A stretch of 64,000 bases of DNA from Cepaea nemoralis (lineage: Eukaryota; Mollusca; Gastropoda; Stylommatophora; Helicidae), in contig JACEFZ010017449.1 in the NCBI GenBank assembly GCA_014155875.1, positions 367,001 through 431,000 of the forward strand, read 5' to 3'. Both the position numbers and the translations under genes were made by a program. Numbering within the stretch: position 1 is the first letter of the stretch; the number at the start of each line of letters is the position of its first letter. The notes under the pieces are model-generated. The model had not been told where the DNA came from. It saw only the letters and a program-made list of their open reading frames with translations, and did no database searches. Positions 52,296-62,564 of this stretch are shown piece by piece.

Positions 52296-52795
52296 CAGCC
52301 GGACTCCCCGGCGAAGGGAGTTAAGGACCTTGTCAATCATCCCGTATACTTACGTACGAAACACAGCTGCGCGAGATTCGGCAACGGTTCGCGTCGCACA
52401 GGTTACTTACGGAGGTGTGTGAGCCGGTCGTTCAGAAAGCAATGGCAAACTTTTTTTTTCTGTTGCATATCCCTTACAGGACGTTGCAGTCAACATCAGC
52501 ATTTTTCAGCTGCTGATGGTGTACTAGGAAAGATTATGCTCAGTAGTTTGCCATTGCTTTCTGAGCGGCCGGCTCACATACCCCGTAAGTTACCAACGCG
52601 GCGAGAACCTGTACCGATTCTCTCGCAGGTTACGTTACTGACGAGAATATACGGGATTATGGAGAAAGACGTTAACACCTACGCCAGGGAGATCGGCAAC
52701 TACAGAACGTAAAACTTGCCAAGACATCAACAGCAGCTGAAAAATACTGGTGTTGACTGCAATTTCCTATAAAAGGATTTGCGAAAAAAAAAAAA
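52296..52795 (+). mobile_element. SINE1 split by a second, inverted SINE1
   Basis: The outer copy starts AGCCGGACTCCCCGGCGAAG and reaches GCAATGGCAAAC at 52450. It resumes at 52697 with ACTACAGAACGTAAAACTTG, and ends in GGATTTGCGAAAAAAAAAAA. The inner copy lies at 52451-52696 on the opposite strand. GGCAAAC / GGCAAC at the joins is a short target duplication. Confidence 0.85.
52451..52696 (-). mobile_element. Inner SINE1 copy
   Basis: Reverse complement of SINE1: T-run, CATATCCCTTACAGGACGTT, CAGTAGTTTGCCATTGCTTT, then the head region CGTTACTGACGAGAATATAC and AACACCTACGCCAGGGAGAT. The outer and inner copies are in opposite orientation, so a transcript could fold back. Confidence 0.85.
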
Positions 52796-53107
52796 AATTG
52801 TGAACACGGTTAATGTGTACAAAAATGCCTACAGGTTAATTGACGGGGTTTGGACTTTACTTTCTTTGTTCAACCCGACGTGATGACAATGTGGTACAAT
52901 GGACCACGTAGATAGGCTACTCCTGTATGTCAACAGCCACCACAAACTTCCCTCCACCTGGACCCGCTGCCCTCCCCGTGACCTTTGTGCGGGGCAGGCA
53001 AGTGCACGCCTCCTATATCTGCTTTCTGTTTGTCTCGCTTCATTTATCTGTCTCTTGTTTGCTCTTTGTTTTTTCTTTCTCTGTTTATTTCTGTTTCATT
53101 TCGTCCT
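52796..53107. other. No gene recognised
   Basis: Frames at 52899-53126 are open by chance in a T/C-rich stretch; no motif. Confidence 0.4.
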
Positions 53108-53320
53108 ACGCGGTCAGTTGAACTAAAATGTTCACTTCTCGTCCTTGACTCGGTGACGTAAATTACAAGTACCTCTGAAGTCGGAGTAAGTTCGCCTAAC
53201 GGCCAGGGACACTAAATAGGGTAAGGTAATCCACACGTAAAAACCAGTCCATTGCACTAACAATAGTAACCTTTATGGATTACGCTTTAGTTCTAACCGA
53301 GCGAACGCCAAAAAACATTA
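53108..53320 (+). mobile_element. SINE2, 3' two thirds
   Basis: CGGTCAGTTGAACTAAAATG, CTCGTCCTTGACTCGGTGAC, AGTACCTCTGAAGTCGGAGT, CCAGTCCATTGCACTAACAA, ending AAACATTAAAAATG. Head lost. Confidence 0.75.
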
Positions 53321-53382
53321 AAAATGATCCCTCTTGCTTGCTCCTCCTGTCTTTCTGTGTTTATTTCTGTATTTCACTTCGT

Positions 53383-53420
53383 CTTTCTTATCATCCTTCT
53401 TACTATTAACTTTCTATCCC

Positions 53421-53465
<45 letters not shown>

Positions 53466-53497
53466 TATCATCCTTCTTACTATTAACTTTCTATCCC

Positions 53498-53538
<41 letters not shown>

Positions 53539-53570
53539 TATCATCCTTCTTACTATTAACTTTCTATCCC

Positions 53571-53623
<53 letters not shown>

Positions 53624-53671
53624 TATCATCCTTCTTACTATTAACTTTCTATCCCTGTCTGTCTGTCTGTC
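53383..53671. repeat. Compound repeat: 33-bp unit plus variable (CTGT)n
   Basis: CTTATCATCCTTCTTACTAT followed by TAACTTTCTATCC occurs four times (near 53387, 53464, 53537 and 53622), each separated by 7-12 CTGT units. The unique part is almost invariant while the CTGT run length varies. The array continues at 53906 (TCTGTCTGTTT) after a SINE1 insertion. Confidence 0.95.
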
Positions 53672-53905
53672 TTTTTTTTTTGGTTCGCATATCCTTTGCA
53701 GGACATCGCTGTCAACATCAGCATCTTTCAGCTGATTGTTGATTTCTTGGCAAGATTACGCTCAGTAGTTTGCCATTGCTTTCTGAGCGACCGGCTCACA
53801 TACCCCCGTATGTTACCGACGCAGAGAGAACCGCTACCGATTCTCGCGCACGTCACGTTACTCACAAGAGTATATGGGATTACGGAGAAAGTCGTTTAAC
53901 CCCTA
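53672..53905 (-). mobile_element. SINE1 inserted in a (CTGT)n array
   Basis: T-run, CGCATATCCTTTGCAGGACA, CAGTAGTTTGCCATTGCTTT, CGGCTCACATACCCCCGTAT, ATTACGGAGAAAGTCGTTTA. TCTGTCTGTCT precedes it and TCTGTCTGTTT follows, the probable target duplication. Confidence 0.9.
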
Positions 53906-53957
53906 GTCTGTCTGTTTCTACCTGATATGAAACATCAGGAACTTCCGCTCCTGGGCT

Positions 53958-53959
53958 GG

Positions 53960-54038
<79 letters not shown>

Positions 54039-54045
54039 ACATCAT
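53958..54045. repeat. (ATC)n microsatellite, LINE tail
   Basis: Long CAT/ATC tract; (GAT)n tail of the minus-strand LINE that follows. Confidence 0.9.
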
Positions 54046-54365
54046 CATCACCCCACCGTGCAGCATGTCCCCGGTATCACCACCGACCGGAGGGGTCTCT
54101 GGCCAGTTGCTCTGCCTCGTGTATTGTAACGCTCAATGTGGCTTTAACGGCCTGTGTCCACCTTCGTGTTGCTCGACCCCTGCCTCTTCTCCCGGCAGCC
54201 ATGCCTGTATTGTACTTTCGAGCCCACTGCGGCAGTCTACACGGCCAAAGTCGAACAGTCTCTGATATGTGAAACTGTTCATGAGCTAGTTTTATTCGAT
54301 GTTTAGATCTTGTAGAATATCGGTATTTTCGTCTTCTTGGTCTATGGCATTCTAATAACATGTAA
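54046..54365 (-). pseudogene. LINE C-terminal fragment, (GAT)n tail
   Basis: Minus strand, open for 94 residues: KHRIKLAHEQFHISETVRLW, PCRLPQWARKYNTGMAAGRR, GRGRATRRWTQAVKATLSVT, IHEAEQLARDPSGRW. The GRRGRGRATRRW motif and IHEAEQLARDP match the common LINE ending. It then runs into the GAT tail. Related to 22006-22450. Confidence 0.85.
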
Positions 54366-54394
54366 GTTCAAACGCCCAATTGTCTTCTTTAGTT

Positions 54395-54455
54395 TTTAGT
54401 TTCTCTCGCTTTGAATGCAAGCGTAGTCCATACACGTACTACCACTTCTAGTACT
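54395..54455 (-). mobile_element. SINE2, 3' tip
   Basis: CTCGCTTTGAATGCAAGCGT, AGTCCATACACGTACTACCA: the 3' end of SINE2 on the minus strand, only 60 bp. Confidence 0.55.
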
Positions 54456-54761
54456 TCTAGAAAATAAACGCTCTGGGATGCATCCATCCAGCGGGAATCA
54501 ATACTGTATAACTCTGCTGACTTCCCTCTATGTATTAATATCTGACTGTTTGCACACATTTGGCCACACATTTCTTATTTAGCACTTTTATAGCTGAATT
54601 GGACTCAACCTTTGTGGAAAAAGAGCACCTTTCAAAACCGAAGTAGAACCCAACTTTTGTGTCTTCTTGACAACGAAGGAGTTATGTTTTAATATTATTT
54701 TATAATTGTATGTTTTTATTTAGATCTGTTTATGCTGTCCCGTCGGTGATGAAGATTTATA
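54456..54761. other. No gene recognised
   Basis: AT-rich; nothing identifiable before the palindrome. Confidence 0.4.
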
Positions 54762-55053
54762 GGTACTTCAATTTTAATTCACCGCAACAAAGAAGAATCC
54801 CTTCGAGCCTCATTTGCATCGGTCCGGCAATCATTTTCCGGTTTAGTGTTCGGTGGACTGCTACACCGATCGATGGGTGTTTTTTTTTAAAGTTTTGGGC
54901 CCGTAGGGCCCAAAAACTTAAAAACATCCATCGATCGGTCTAGCAGTCCACCGAACACTAAACCGGAAAATGATTGCCGGACCGATGCAAATGAGACTCG
55001 AAGGGTTTCTTCTTTGTTTGCGGTTGTTTGCGGTGAATTAAAATTGAAGTACC
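54762..55053. repeat. 292-bp palindrome, 3-nt centre
   Basis: Arms 54762-54902 and 54906-55053 are reverse complements, joined by only GTA between GGGCCC and GGGCCC. Outer ends are GGTACTTCAATTTTAATTCA. Over ~140 bp the arms differ at only a few sites plus one 10-nt insertion (a tandem copy of CAAACAACCG) in the right arm. A foldback-type mobile element or hairpin-RNA locus is likely. No protein is encoded. Confidence 0.95.
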
Positions 55054-55470
55054 CCCAAAACAAACTTCTGACGACCAGAAGCCTCCCGTCATTCTTGCTC
55101 CTCGGCAGAACTTTTAACACTGGCTAATTGAGGCCCTTTGTTCTATTTAAGAATATGGCCGCTGAGAATTGGAATTGGATGTCTAACAATTGTGGATGGG
55201 CCACAATTGTCACAGGTCTTAACATCGTTAACGTTTCGCATGACATTTCTGCAATGGTGTCGAATGTGTATGTAGAGAGACTGTAACCCTGTCTCAATCC
55301 CCTATTCACTTCAAACCAGTTTGATGTTTCACTGGGTCTGACAACGACTGGCTGTTCAGAATATACTGTTCAGTTACGTTGATAAAATGTCCTGGAAATT
55401 GCCTACTTTTCACGACGCGCCACGGTTACGCCTCAAAGCGTGAAAATTGGTCCTGTATTTTGTATATAGA
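55054..55470. other. Mostly unknown; weak LINE trace
   Basis: On the minus strand, 55309-55180 reads MNRGLRQGYSLSTYTFDTIA, where GLRQG.SLS is reminiscent of a LINE RT box, with few other matches. Probably a decayed LINE. Confidence 0.35.
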
Positions 55471-55471
55471 G

Positions 55472-55708
55472 TAGGTCTTCTTCTTCTTCTTCTTCTTCTT
55501 CTTCTTCTTCTTCTTCTTCTTCTTCTTCTTCTTCATCTTCTTATTATTATTATTATTCTTCTTCTTCTTATTCTTCTTCTTCTTCTTATTCTTCTTCTTC
55601 TTCTTATTCTTCTTCTTCTTCTTCTTCTTCTTATTCTTCTTCTTCTTCTTCTTCTTCTTCTTATTCTTCTTCTTCTTCTTCTTCTTCTTCTTCTTCTTCT
55701 TCTTCTTC
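55472..55708. repeat. (CTT)n microsatellite, ~235 bp
   Basis: CTT repeats with periodic ATT interruptions every 15-30 bp. Poly-L and poly-R frames are artefacts. On the minus strand it follows directly on a SINE2 head, so it may be a retroposon (GAA)n tail that grew. Confidence 0.95.
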
Positions 55709-55806
55709 TAGTCCACATGAACGGTGTAGGGGTCGAACCCGTTACCTCGCCATCACCGGAAGTTTCAGAGCAAGCGTTATTATCCATTCGGCCTCGCTGA
55801 CCTCAC
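55708..55806 (-). mobile_element. SINE2 head
   Basis: Minus strand: GAGGTCAGCGAGGCCGAATG (tRNA-Leu-like A box), GGTAACGGGTTCGACCCCTA (B box), CACCGTTCATGTGGACTAG. The clearest tRNA-like head in SINE2, followed at once by (GAA)n. Confidence 0.8.
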
Positions 55807-56489
55807 CCAATTAAATAAACGCCATGAATGTTTCCAGGAAATAAATGGCGGAGAATGGAGCTGGTTCTTCATCTCATAAAGTTTTATTCCTGTATATACT
55901 TCACACCTAACGGCAGCATCTACAATGCGCTGGCCTTTACGCGTGTTTTGAAGTGTTAAAGTGTCCAGTCGTGTTCATGTTAAAATAATGGTCTTGATAT
56001 GCAATGAGTTAAAGGAACTTCATAGCTGACATTTTTGCTTAACAATAATCGTTGTACATCTTCACGTGCCAGTGTGTCATGCTCTAATACCTGGACTCGA
56101 TCCAGGACACCTGTCAACAGCTTGTCGCAGCGCATGAATATATGTAAAACATGCATGAGGCATACACAGAACGGCCTTATGTTTTACAGTTTAGTGTAGA
56201 TGGAAAAGGTCTCCTACCCCTCCCCCATCCCCCGCGTCCCTACAACAACCCCCTTCCCCCTACCGTCCCTGTCCTTTCCCATGTCATATTTTTATTTATT
56301 TGGCATTTCAAACGGAGAAGTACCTGACCTCCTCGGCTGGGTCAAGGTTGTTTGTCAAAGAAAATATTTACATTGTTAAATGGGTTCAGATTTTTAGTGG
56401 GGAATGTGGTGGTGGTTTTTGTTTTTACAGACAGTGAGGGACTGGGTGTAAATATACTGGTGGCCTGGACTTAAAGGTCAGTAACATTT
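55807..56489. other. No gene recognised
   Basis: Contains a C-rich stretch (56210-56275) but no motif, repeat or convincing frame. Confidence 0.4.
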
Positions 56490-56645
56490 TAACATCATCA
56501 TCATTGGCACCTTGCAGTCTTGACAGACGATAGTTTGTGCTCTAAAAAGGCATAATAACTTTTACCTATGGCGGTAGCGAGTGTGACTGATCAGGCCAAT
56601 TTGCGCTGTAAATGGCCGTTCACAGTGGGTGCATGTGAACACGTG
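56490..56645 (-). repeat. Dispersed repeat R1, end only
   Basis: CATTGGCACCTTGCAGTCTT, GACAGACGATAGTTTGTGCT and GGCGGTAGCGAGTGTGA match 20704-20800. Fourth copy; truncated. 56646-57080 holds no recognised feature. Confidence 0.65.
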
Positions 56646-57080
56646 GTAACATTTTAACATATAGTACTTTTTAAGAGATCCGCTTCATTAGGAACTCACG
56701 GGGCTTACTTGACAACGGGCAAGCTGATCCCCTGGCCAGTCCGTCATTGTTTTCAGGGACCAAGTTGTATACGGGTTATTAGGTTTGTTCTAAGTTCTAA
56801 GTTAGTGCACGCAAATGCGACGTGGAAGAGTACTTGCTGGTTACTGTGCTTCATGATGAAGAGGCGTGTATATCAGTATTTAGCATGTCGAGTTCTTGTT
56901 CTGTCTACTGCGTGAGTTCCATTGCTGGTGTATATGGGTAATGTTTTAGCTACTGGCTGAGGAATCAAGGCCGCTGGGCCAAGCAGTGGCCTCAGTGTTG
57001 TATGTGATCTGCAGATTGGGGTGGTTGTCAGTGTGTATACGTTGTAGATTTGTGTGTACTACGGAGTTTCTGTCTGTGGT

Positions 57081-57335
<255 letters not shown>

Positions 57336-57424
57336 CTCTCAGCTGTGGAACAATCTTCCTCAAGAATTCAAAGACATCACCAATCCCTAAACATATAATC
57401 CCAAATTATTCGAAAACTATCTCT
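57336..57424 (+). pseudogene. LINE ORF2 C-terminal sliver (CR1/L2-like)
   Basis: QLWNNLPQEFKDITNP, then after a stop YNPKLFENYLYN. The W-N-LP motif followed by a short helix is the typical last segment of CR1/L2/Jockey-type LINE ORFs. It ends where the next LINE begins. Confidence 0.55.
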
Positions 57425-58545
57425 ATAATCGAACGTTCTATAGAAGTAAACAAAGATCTACACCTTTGCTTTATTGACTACACAAAGGCTTTTGATAAAG
57501 TGCGACATGTCAACATGATAAGGATGCTTGAAGATCTACAAATTGATGGAAAAGATCTTAGACTTGTAAAAAACATATATTGGAAACAACAAGCTGCCAT
57601 AAGAGTTGATAATGAAGTAAGCCAATATCAACCTATTAAGAGAGGTGTGAGACAGGGATGTGTAATGTCTCCAGATCTGTTTTCCCTGTACAGTGAACGT
57701 ATTTTCAGAAATATTGAAGATATGGAAGGAATCAAAATTGGGGGACGATGCATCAATAACATTAGATATGCAGATGATACAGTCTTGATTGCAGACAATG
57801 AACAGGACCTGCAAAGTTTAGTAGATGCGATTGTTACACACAGTGAACAACTAGGGTTAGAATTAAATTGAAAAAAGACACAGATTATGGTTGTCACTAG
57901 GAAGAACGAAATACCACAATGTAATATACAAGTAAATGGGAATATTCTTCAACAAGTGAATAGGTACAATTATCTCGGAACAGTAATAACATCTGATGGA
58001 AGATGCCTTGAAGAGATTAGAACAAGAATCGCCATGGCAAAAGTAGCCTTTAGCAAGATGAAAAACATACTGACTAATAAAAAGATGTCAATTGAAACGA
58101 GAAAAAGAGTGTTGAGATGCTACATAGAACCTGTACTTTTATATGGATGTGAAGCGTGGACAATGAGCAGTCAGGCTGAAAAACATCAGATGGCTGTAGA
58201 GATGTGGTTTCTGAGGAAAATGCAAAGAATACCATGGACAGCCAGAAAGACCAATGAACAAGTTCTTCAAGAAACAAATGAAGATCTTAAATTGATTAGA
58301 GAAATTAGACGTAGACAGTCAAAATTTTTTGGGCATGTTATGAGAAGAAATGGATTGGAGAACTTGGTGACGACTGGTAAGATCGAGGGGAACAGACCAA
58401 GGGGAAGACCTAGAAGCAAGTACCTGGATGGCTTGGCCTTGTGGCATGGTCGAGACAGAAACACGGAGCTGATCCACGACTCTGGTGATCGAGTGAGATT
58501 GCAGAACATGACCGCCCACGCTTACCGGCATGGCACATGATAGAT
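57425..58545 (+). pseudogene. LINE RT, GKIEGNRPRGRPR family, best copy
   Basis: Open for about 370 codons except a single TGA at 57869. Order: LCFIDYTKAFDKVRH (RT motif with first catalytic Asp), RGVRQGCVMSPDLFSLYSER, NIRYADDTVLIADNEQDL (YADD catalytic pair), QLGLELN, stop, KKTQIMVVTRKN, YNYLGTVITSDGR, IEPVLLYGCEAWTMS, RRRQSKFFGHVMRRNGLEN, TTGKIEGNRPRGRPRSK, GDRVRLQNMTAHAYRHGT, stop. The endonuclease and RT fingers are missing (5' truncation). The 3' end reads TGATAGATGATGGATGGATC. No target duplication was identified. This copy is the reference for fragments at 7120, 15213 and 23727. Confidence 0.95.
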
Positions 58546-58587
58546 GATGGATGGATCTCAGAACGGATCCCCCCCCCCCCATAATAA

Positions 58588-58589
58588 TG

Positions 58590-58633
<44 letters not shown>

Positions 58634-58634
58634 C
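58588..58634. repeat. (AAT)n microsatellite
   Basis: About 45 bp of AAT after a run of 12 C (58569-58580). Confidence 0.95.
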
Positions 58635-58693
58635 CTAGTATAACAGCCGGTATCCGTGGCTAAAGGCTTGCGAACGCGGTTCGTGGGCCGCTT

Positions 58694-60118
58694 GTTTTGT
58701 TGTTTGTCCATCAAGAATGATGATGACCATTCATTTCATCCAGTGGGGTTGAAGGTATGGAGCCGTGGGTTCTAAGATGACTGATAAGGCCTATTTTGAC
58801 TCGAAATGTTCTTTGACAATGTGAGCAAAGAATGCTTGACGTTTCTGGAGGAGGATTTCCTGCAGTGGTTTTTCTGTCCTGCCTTTTCTTCACAGCTCTT
58901 GCAGTCCTGGTTGCCTCACATATGACTGCACCCTTGCGTAATGATGCACGCCACGAATTTCGGTCTCTGGCTGCAGCCTCCCATGTGTCATGATGAATTC
59001 CAAAAGCATTCAGTGAGATTTTCAGTGTCTTTAAAGCGTTTCCTCTGGCCACCTTGGGAGCGTTTACCACAACGCAGTTCGCTGTAAAAAATTCGTTTAG
59101 GGAGCCTGTGATCTGGCATGCGAGTCAAGTGACCAGCCCAGCGAATCTGATTCTTCATCAGTAGAGTGTGGATACTGGGCATGGACGCTCTTTCTAGGAC
59201 TTCAGTGTCTGGAATCTTGTCTTGCCATTTAATCTTTAGTAGCGTCCTTAGGCAGACTGTGTGGAAGTGGTTTAATTTCCTAGTGTGTCGCTGATAAACA
59301 GTCCAGGTTTCACTAGCATATAGCAGTGTGGATAATACAATTGCTTTGTAGACTTTTAGCTTTGTTTGCAGGCTTATTCCAGTTCTGTCCCATACATTCT
59401 TGTACAGTCTGCCAAAGGCCGCACTGGCCTTGGAGATTCTTGCATTCACTTCGTCATCAATTGTGGCAGCTTGTGACACAGTGCTGCCAAGATAGGTGAA
59501 TTTGTCCACAACACTTAGTCTATGATCATTCACTTTGATATTCGGCACAGTGTGATTATTCCCTGGAGCTGGCTGATACATAACTACAGTCTTCTCCAAG
59601 TTGATATTGAGCCCAAAGTTGGCACAGGCATGTGAGAAAGCTGAAACAATATGTTGCATGTCCGCCTATGAGTTGGCGTATAGAGCGCAATCATCAGCAA
59701 ACAGGAGCTCTCTGACGGTGTCGCTGTTAATTTTGGTTTTATCTTTCAACCTTCTGAGATTGAATAACTTTCCATCCATACGGTAGTTGATGTCTATTCC
59801 AATGTCGTTGTTCTCGAAGGCATTCATCAACATGGCTGAAAACATGAGGCTGAACAGTGTTGGTGCCAGGACACATCCTTGCTTCACTCCATTGGTGACA
59901 GGAAAGGGTTCAGACAGTTCACCATTTTCCTGTACTCTTGCCTGCATGCCATCATGAAATATCCGCACTATTTGGACAAACTTTCGTGGACAGCCATATT
60001 TTGCCATGATCTTCCACAGTCCTTCTCTGCTGACTGTATCAAAAGCCTTGGTAAGGTCAATGAAAGTGGAGAACATTTCGCAGTTCTGTTCCTGACATTT
60101 CTCTTGCAGCTGGGCCGC
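58694..60118 (-). mobile_element. 5'-truncated LINE inside SINE1
   Basis: 1,425 bp flanked by TTCGTGGGCCGCTT at 58680-58693 and 60119-60132 (14-bp duplication). The 3' end (minus strand) carries a short A-rich tail, ACAAACAACAAAAC. It holds an almost continuous RT reading frame. Confidence 0.95.
58711..60110 (-). pseudogene. LINE reverse transcriptase with C2H2 zinc finger end
   Basis: Minus strand: FIDLTKAFDTVSREGLWKIM (RT), NGVKQGCVLAPTLFSLMFSA, RELLFADDCALYANS (FADD catalytic motif), one TAG at ~59668. Then ADMQHIVSAF, LNINLEKTVVMYQPAP, FTYLGSTVSQAATIDDEV, VLSTLLYASETWTVYQRH, LMKNQIRWAGHLTRMPDHRL, RKRFKDTENL. A frameshift near 59030 shifts to TLKISLNAFGIHHDTWEAAA, DRNSWRASLRKGA, then CSHCQRTFRVKIGLISHLRT (C2H2 zinc finger, both C and both H present). 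Only one nonsense and one frameshift, so a young copy. The 5' half is missing. The zinc finger end is a known feature of some animal LINE families. Confidence 0.95.
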
Positions 60119-60364
60119 TTCGTGGGCCGCTTACCAGGCGTTCGAAACGCAGCCGCGACCAATTTGTGCAGCAGACCGTGTCGCGTTGTGTTATAACGTG
60201 TTGGTATGGGAGCCGGTCGTTCATAAAGCAATGGCAAACTATTGAACGTAACAACTTGCCTAGTACATCAACAGCAGCTGAAAAATGCTGGTGTTGAATG
60301 CAACGTCCTGCAAGGGATATGCAACATTTAAAAAAAAGTATAACAGCCAGTCCGTTTATACTTT

Positions 60365-60622
60365 TTAGTTTTTATGCGAGCAGTATGAAGATCCCCTGCC
60401 AGCTTGCTAGGCCAGTCGCAGGTTTAGGACACAAATTTGACCACAGGGACCTCGCGGTCATGGATTCCCAGTCTACACCACGTGGAGGTGGGGTTGACTT
60501 GTGTAGTCTGCGGGTCATCGGTAGGCTACTAAATTTCACTTTTCACCTCTCCTGGGAGAGACTAGCCGATCATAACCCTGCTGGCTGCAGGGCCAGGCTG
60601 TCGTATGTTATTTTGTAATGTC
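60365..60622 (+). repeat. Dispersed repeat R4
   Basis: Matches 28298-28645 in reverse. Frame MKIPCQLARPVAGLGHKFDH, RGGGVDLCSLRVIGRLLNFT, WERLADHNPAGCRARL is open. Probably a LINE 3' region; function unknown. Confidence 0.65.
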
Positions 60623-60725
60623 GTCCCTGGGGTGAGGTGAATCAACATCGACATCCTTTTAACCCCATATCACTATCTTGAGGATCTTCTTGATTTCTGT
60701 CCACAAAACCCCGTCGGTCCCTGGA

Positions 60726-60729
<4 letters not shown>

Positions 60730-60813
<84 letters not shown>
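60730..60813. repeat. (CT)n microsatellite
   Basis: About 82 bp of pure CT. The frame of repeated SL is an artefact. Confidence 0.95.
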
Positions 60814-60817
<4 letters not shown>

Positions 60818-61437
60818 TGCTGTACCAAGCCCCCTCTCATTCTTTTCCCCCCCAAAAAAAACACACTACACAACACTGGCTCTAACAAAAACAACAATTT
60901 AGTTTAATAGAGAAAAGTGTAATGTATGTGCGAAGTGTATGAGTAGAATGTCTGTCGTATAATCTAGTGTGTATGCAGAATCAGACCGAACAGCCAAGGA
61001 GCACAGTCTGCTTCATCATCGTACTGGCCACACCACAACACCATATCAGGGACAGAAAACCTCACCCAGATGATATGTCTCTCAGGCCAAGTGTCGACTT
61101 CCTCAGATAGCACGTGGACAATCAGGATGCTTGGTCCTCAATATTGGAAACAGTCCAATATTGATCCTCAATCTAACACACACAGTGTAACTACTCTGTT
61201 CATAAAAGTTCTGTGATCAGAGAATCCTAAAATTAGTGTTACTGTCACTTTGGAAAATCTAAATGTTAGTATTTCACTTATTGTAAGAATTCCCCAATGT
61301 TAACACACAATGTTACTGTTCCAGGTATTTATATTTACTAGTGTTCCTGGTACAGGTGTTATTTTCAGTGTCCCGAATTTAATGTGATGTAAACTATCAC
61401 TTAATAAACACCTTTATATAATAATAATAGTTCCTGC
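60814..61437. other. No gene recognised
   Basis: Possible 3' untranslated region of the minus-strand exon that follows (ATTAAA on the minus strand near 61380, before CACATTAAATTCGG). No coding motif. A plus-strand stretch at 60980-61140 looks protein-like in fragments but is not recognised. Confidence 0.3.
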
Positions 61438-61578
61438 TCAGCAGAGGCCAGGTTCCTGCAGACCATCTGGGTTATGGGCCCAGTGCAAAAGCCTCTCAGT
61501 AAACTCTGCTTTCAATACTCGAGCCATGACTTTGTTGCTAGCTTCTTGGTAGAATAACGTGGAACAATCGAGTGGAAC
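61438..61578 (-). CDS. Candidate 3'-terminal host exon
   Basis: Minus strand: the splice acceptor GTGTGTTCTTTCTTCAACAG ends at 61579. The open frame VPLDCSTLFYQEASNKVMAR, VLKAEFTERLLHWAHNPDGL, QEPGLC follows, with TGA at 61440-61438. The 46 residues look like a helical protein end and do not occur elsewhere in the window. A weak poly(A) signal (ATTAAA) lies about 60 bp downstream. The upstream exons would lie at coordinates above 61600, but none is recognised in 61600-62560. The protein family is not recognised. Confidence 0.45.
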   Translation of the reverse strand, partial: VPLDCSTLFYQEASNKVMARVLKAEFTERLLHWAHNPDGLQEPGLC

Positions 61579-62560
61579 CTGTTGAAGAAAGAACACACCT
61601 GGTGAGAGCAACCCGATTCCGACCTGTATTAGGTGAGTGTAGGCCACCGGCCGCACTCAGAAAAAATAACAGAGAACCAAACTCTGTCATAAGGCCGAGG
61701 AGCTCATCACTTCGGTCTGCATCATGGTAAGACAAGGAAAGACTAAAGGAAAAGGGTAGAAACCCAGCAGATGCCCTACTGGAAGATCCTACCATTTCAC
61801 ATTCCCTTCATCCTCAATCTCTCTAAATATCATCCCACTACATTGTCCTTAACTCACTGAGTTAAATGATATCTCACACCAGCTAGTTTAAGCTACGCGA
61901 TAGGCTACTGTTGCCGACGCTCTTATAATACGTTCTATCACCGCACAGTATTGCACTCTATTCCTAAGAATAATCTAAGTTAGATATGTTTAATAGAATA
62001 CCATATAATTATTCCTGTTGTAGATGGAGACTATGAAATCACACACTGGATAGATGTCCGCGGATATACATCAACAATAGACACTATAGTCTCTCTCTAT
62101 AAACAACTAGGAATAGCGCACACGTCCTGGTGGTGTCACAACATTTGGTCAACTCACCCAGAGTTGTTTACCTCAACTGGTTTTAATACTGGGTCTGAGT
62201 GACGTCACAAAACTGTCTAGACACTAGACAGTCTAGAATCTATTTTTCTCACTCTTTTTTAGACTGGATGGAAACATCCCGCCGTCTATTTTGCTTTCAT
62301 CTGGGGACCTGTCCCGGCCCTTCAAAAAGTCTTGCGTCTGTAATCTAGAGAATTCTTGTCCCCACAACAAAAGATCTTGCCGACCCAATCCAGACAATCC
62401 GTCTATCACATCAAAGGATGGCTGCCCACCTTGCAGACGTATGGCGCTATAGTTTTTCCTCGATCAACGACACATTAAAGATTGCCGACTTTTTGTAAAC
62501 GTAAGACGCGACGTTCTGTCATCGATCGACCGCCAAGATTTATTGTGACACAGGCGCAGT
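61579..62560. other. No gene recognised
   Basis: Would be intron if the 61438-61578 exon is real. No repeat family identified; T/C- and A-rich stretches only. Confidence 0.35.
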
Positions 62561-62564
62561 CAAC

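Larger units (their letters stand above)
58649..60336 (+). mobile_element. SINE1 with a LINE inserted in it
   Basis: The SINE starts GGTATCCGTGGCTAAAGGCT (A box) and is cut at 58693. It resumes at 60119 with ACCAGGCGTTCGAAACGC (B box) and GGGAGCCGGTCGTTCATAAA, and ends GGGATATGCAACATTTAAAA. AGTATAACAGCC at 58637-58648 and 60337-60348 is its own 12-bp target duplication. Confidence 0.95.

Noticed and set aside
55708..55806. Possible tRNA-Leu gene on the minus strand
   Set aside because: A and B boxes are present but no acceptor stem closes, and the same head belongs to dispersed SINE2 copies.
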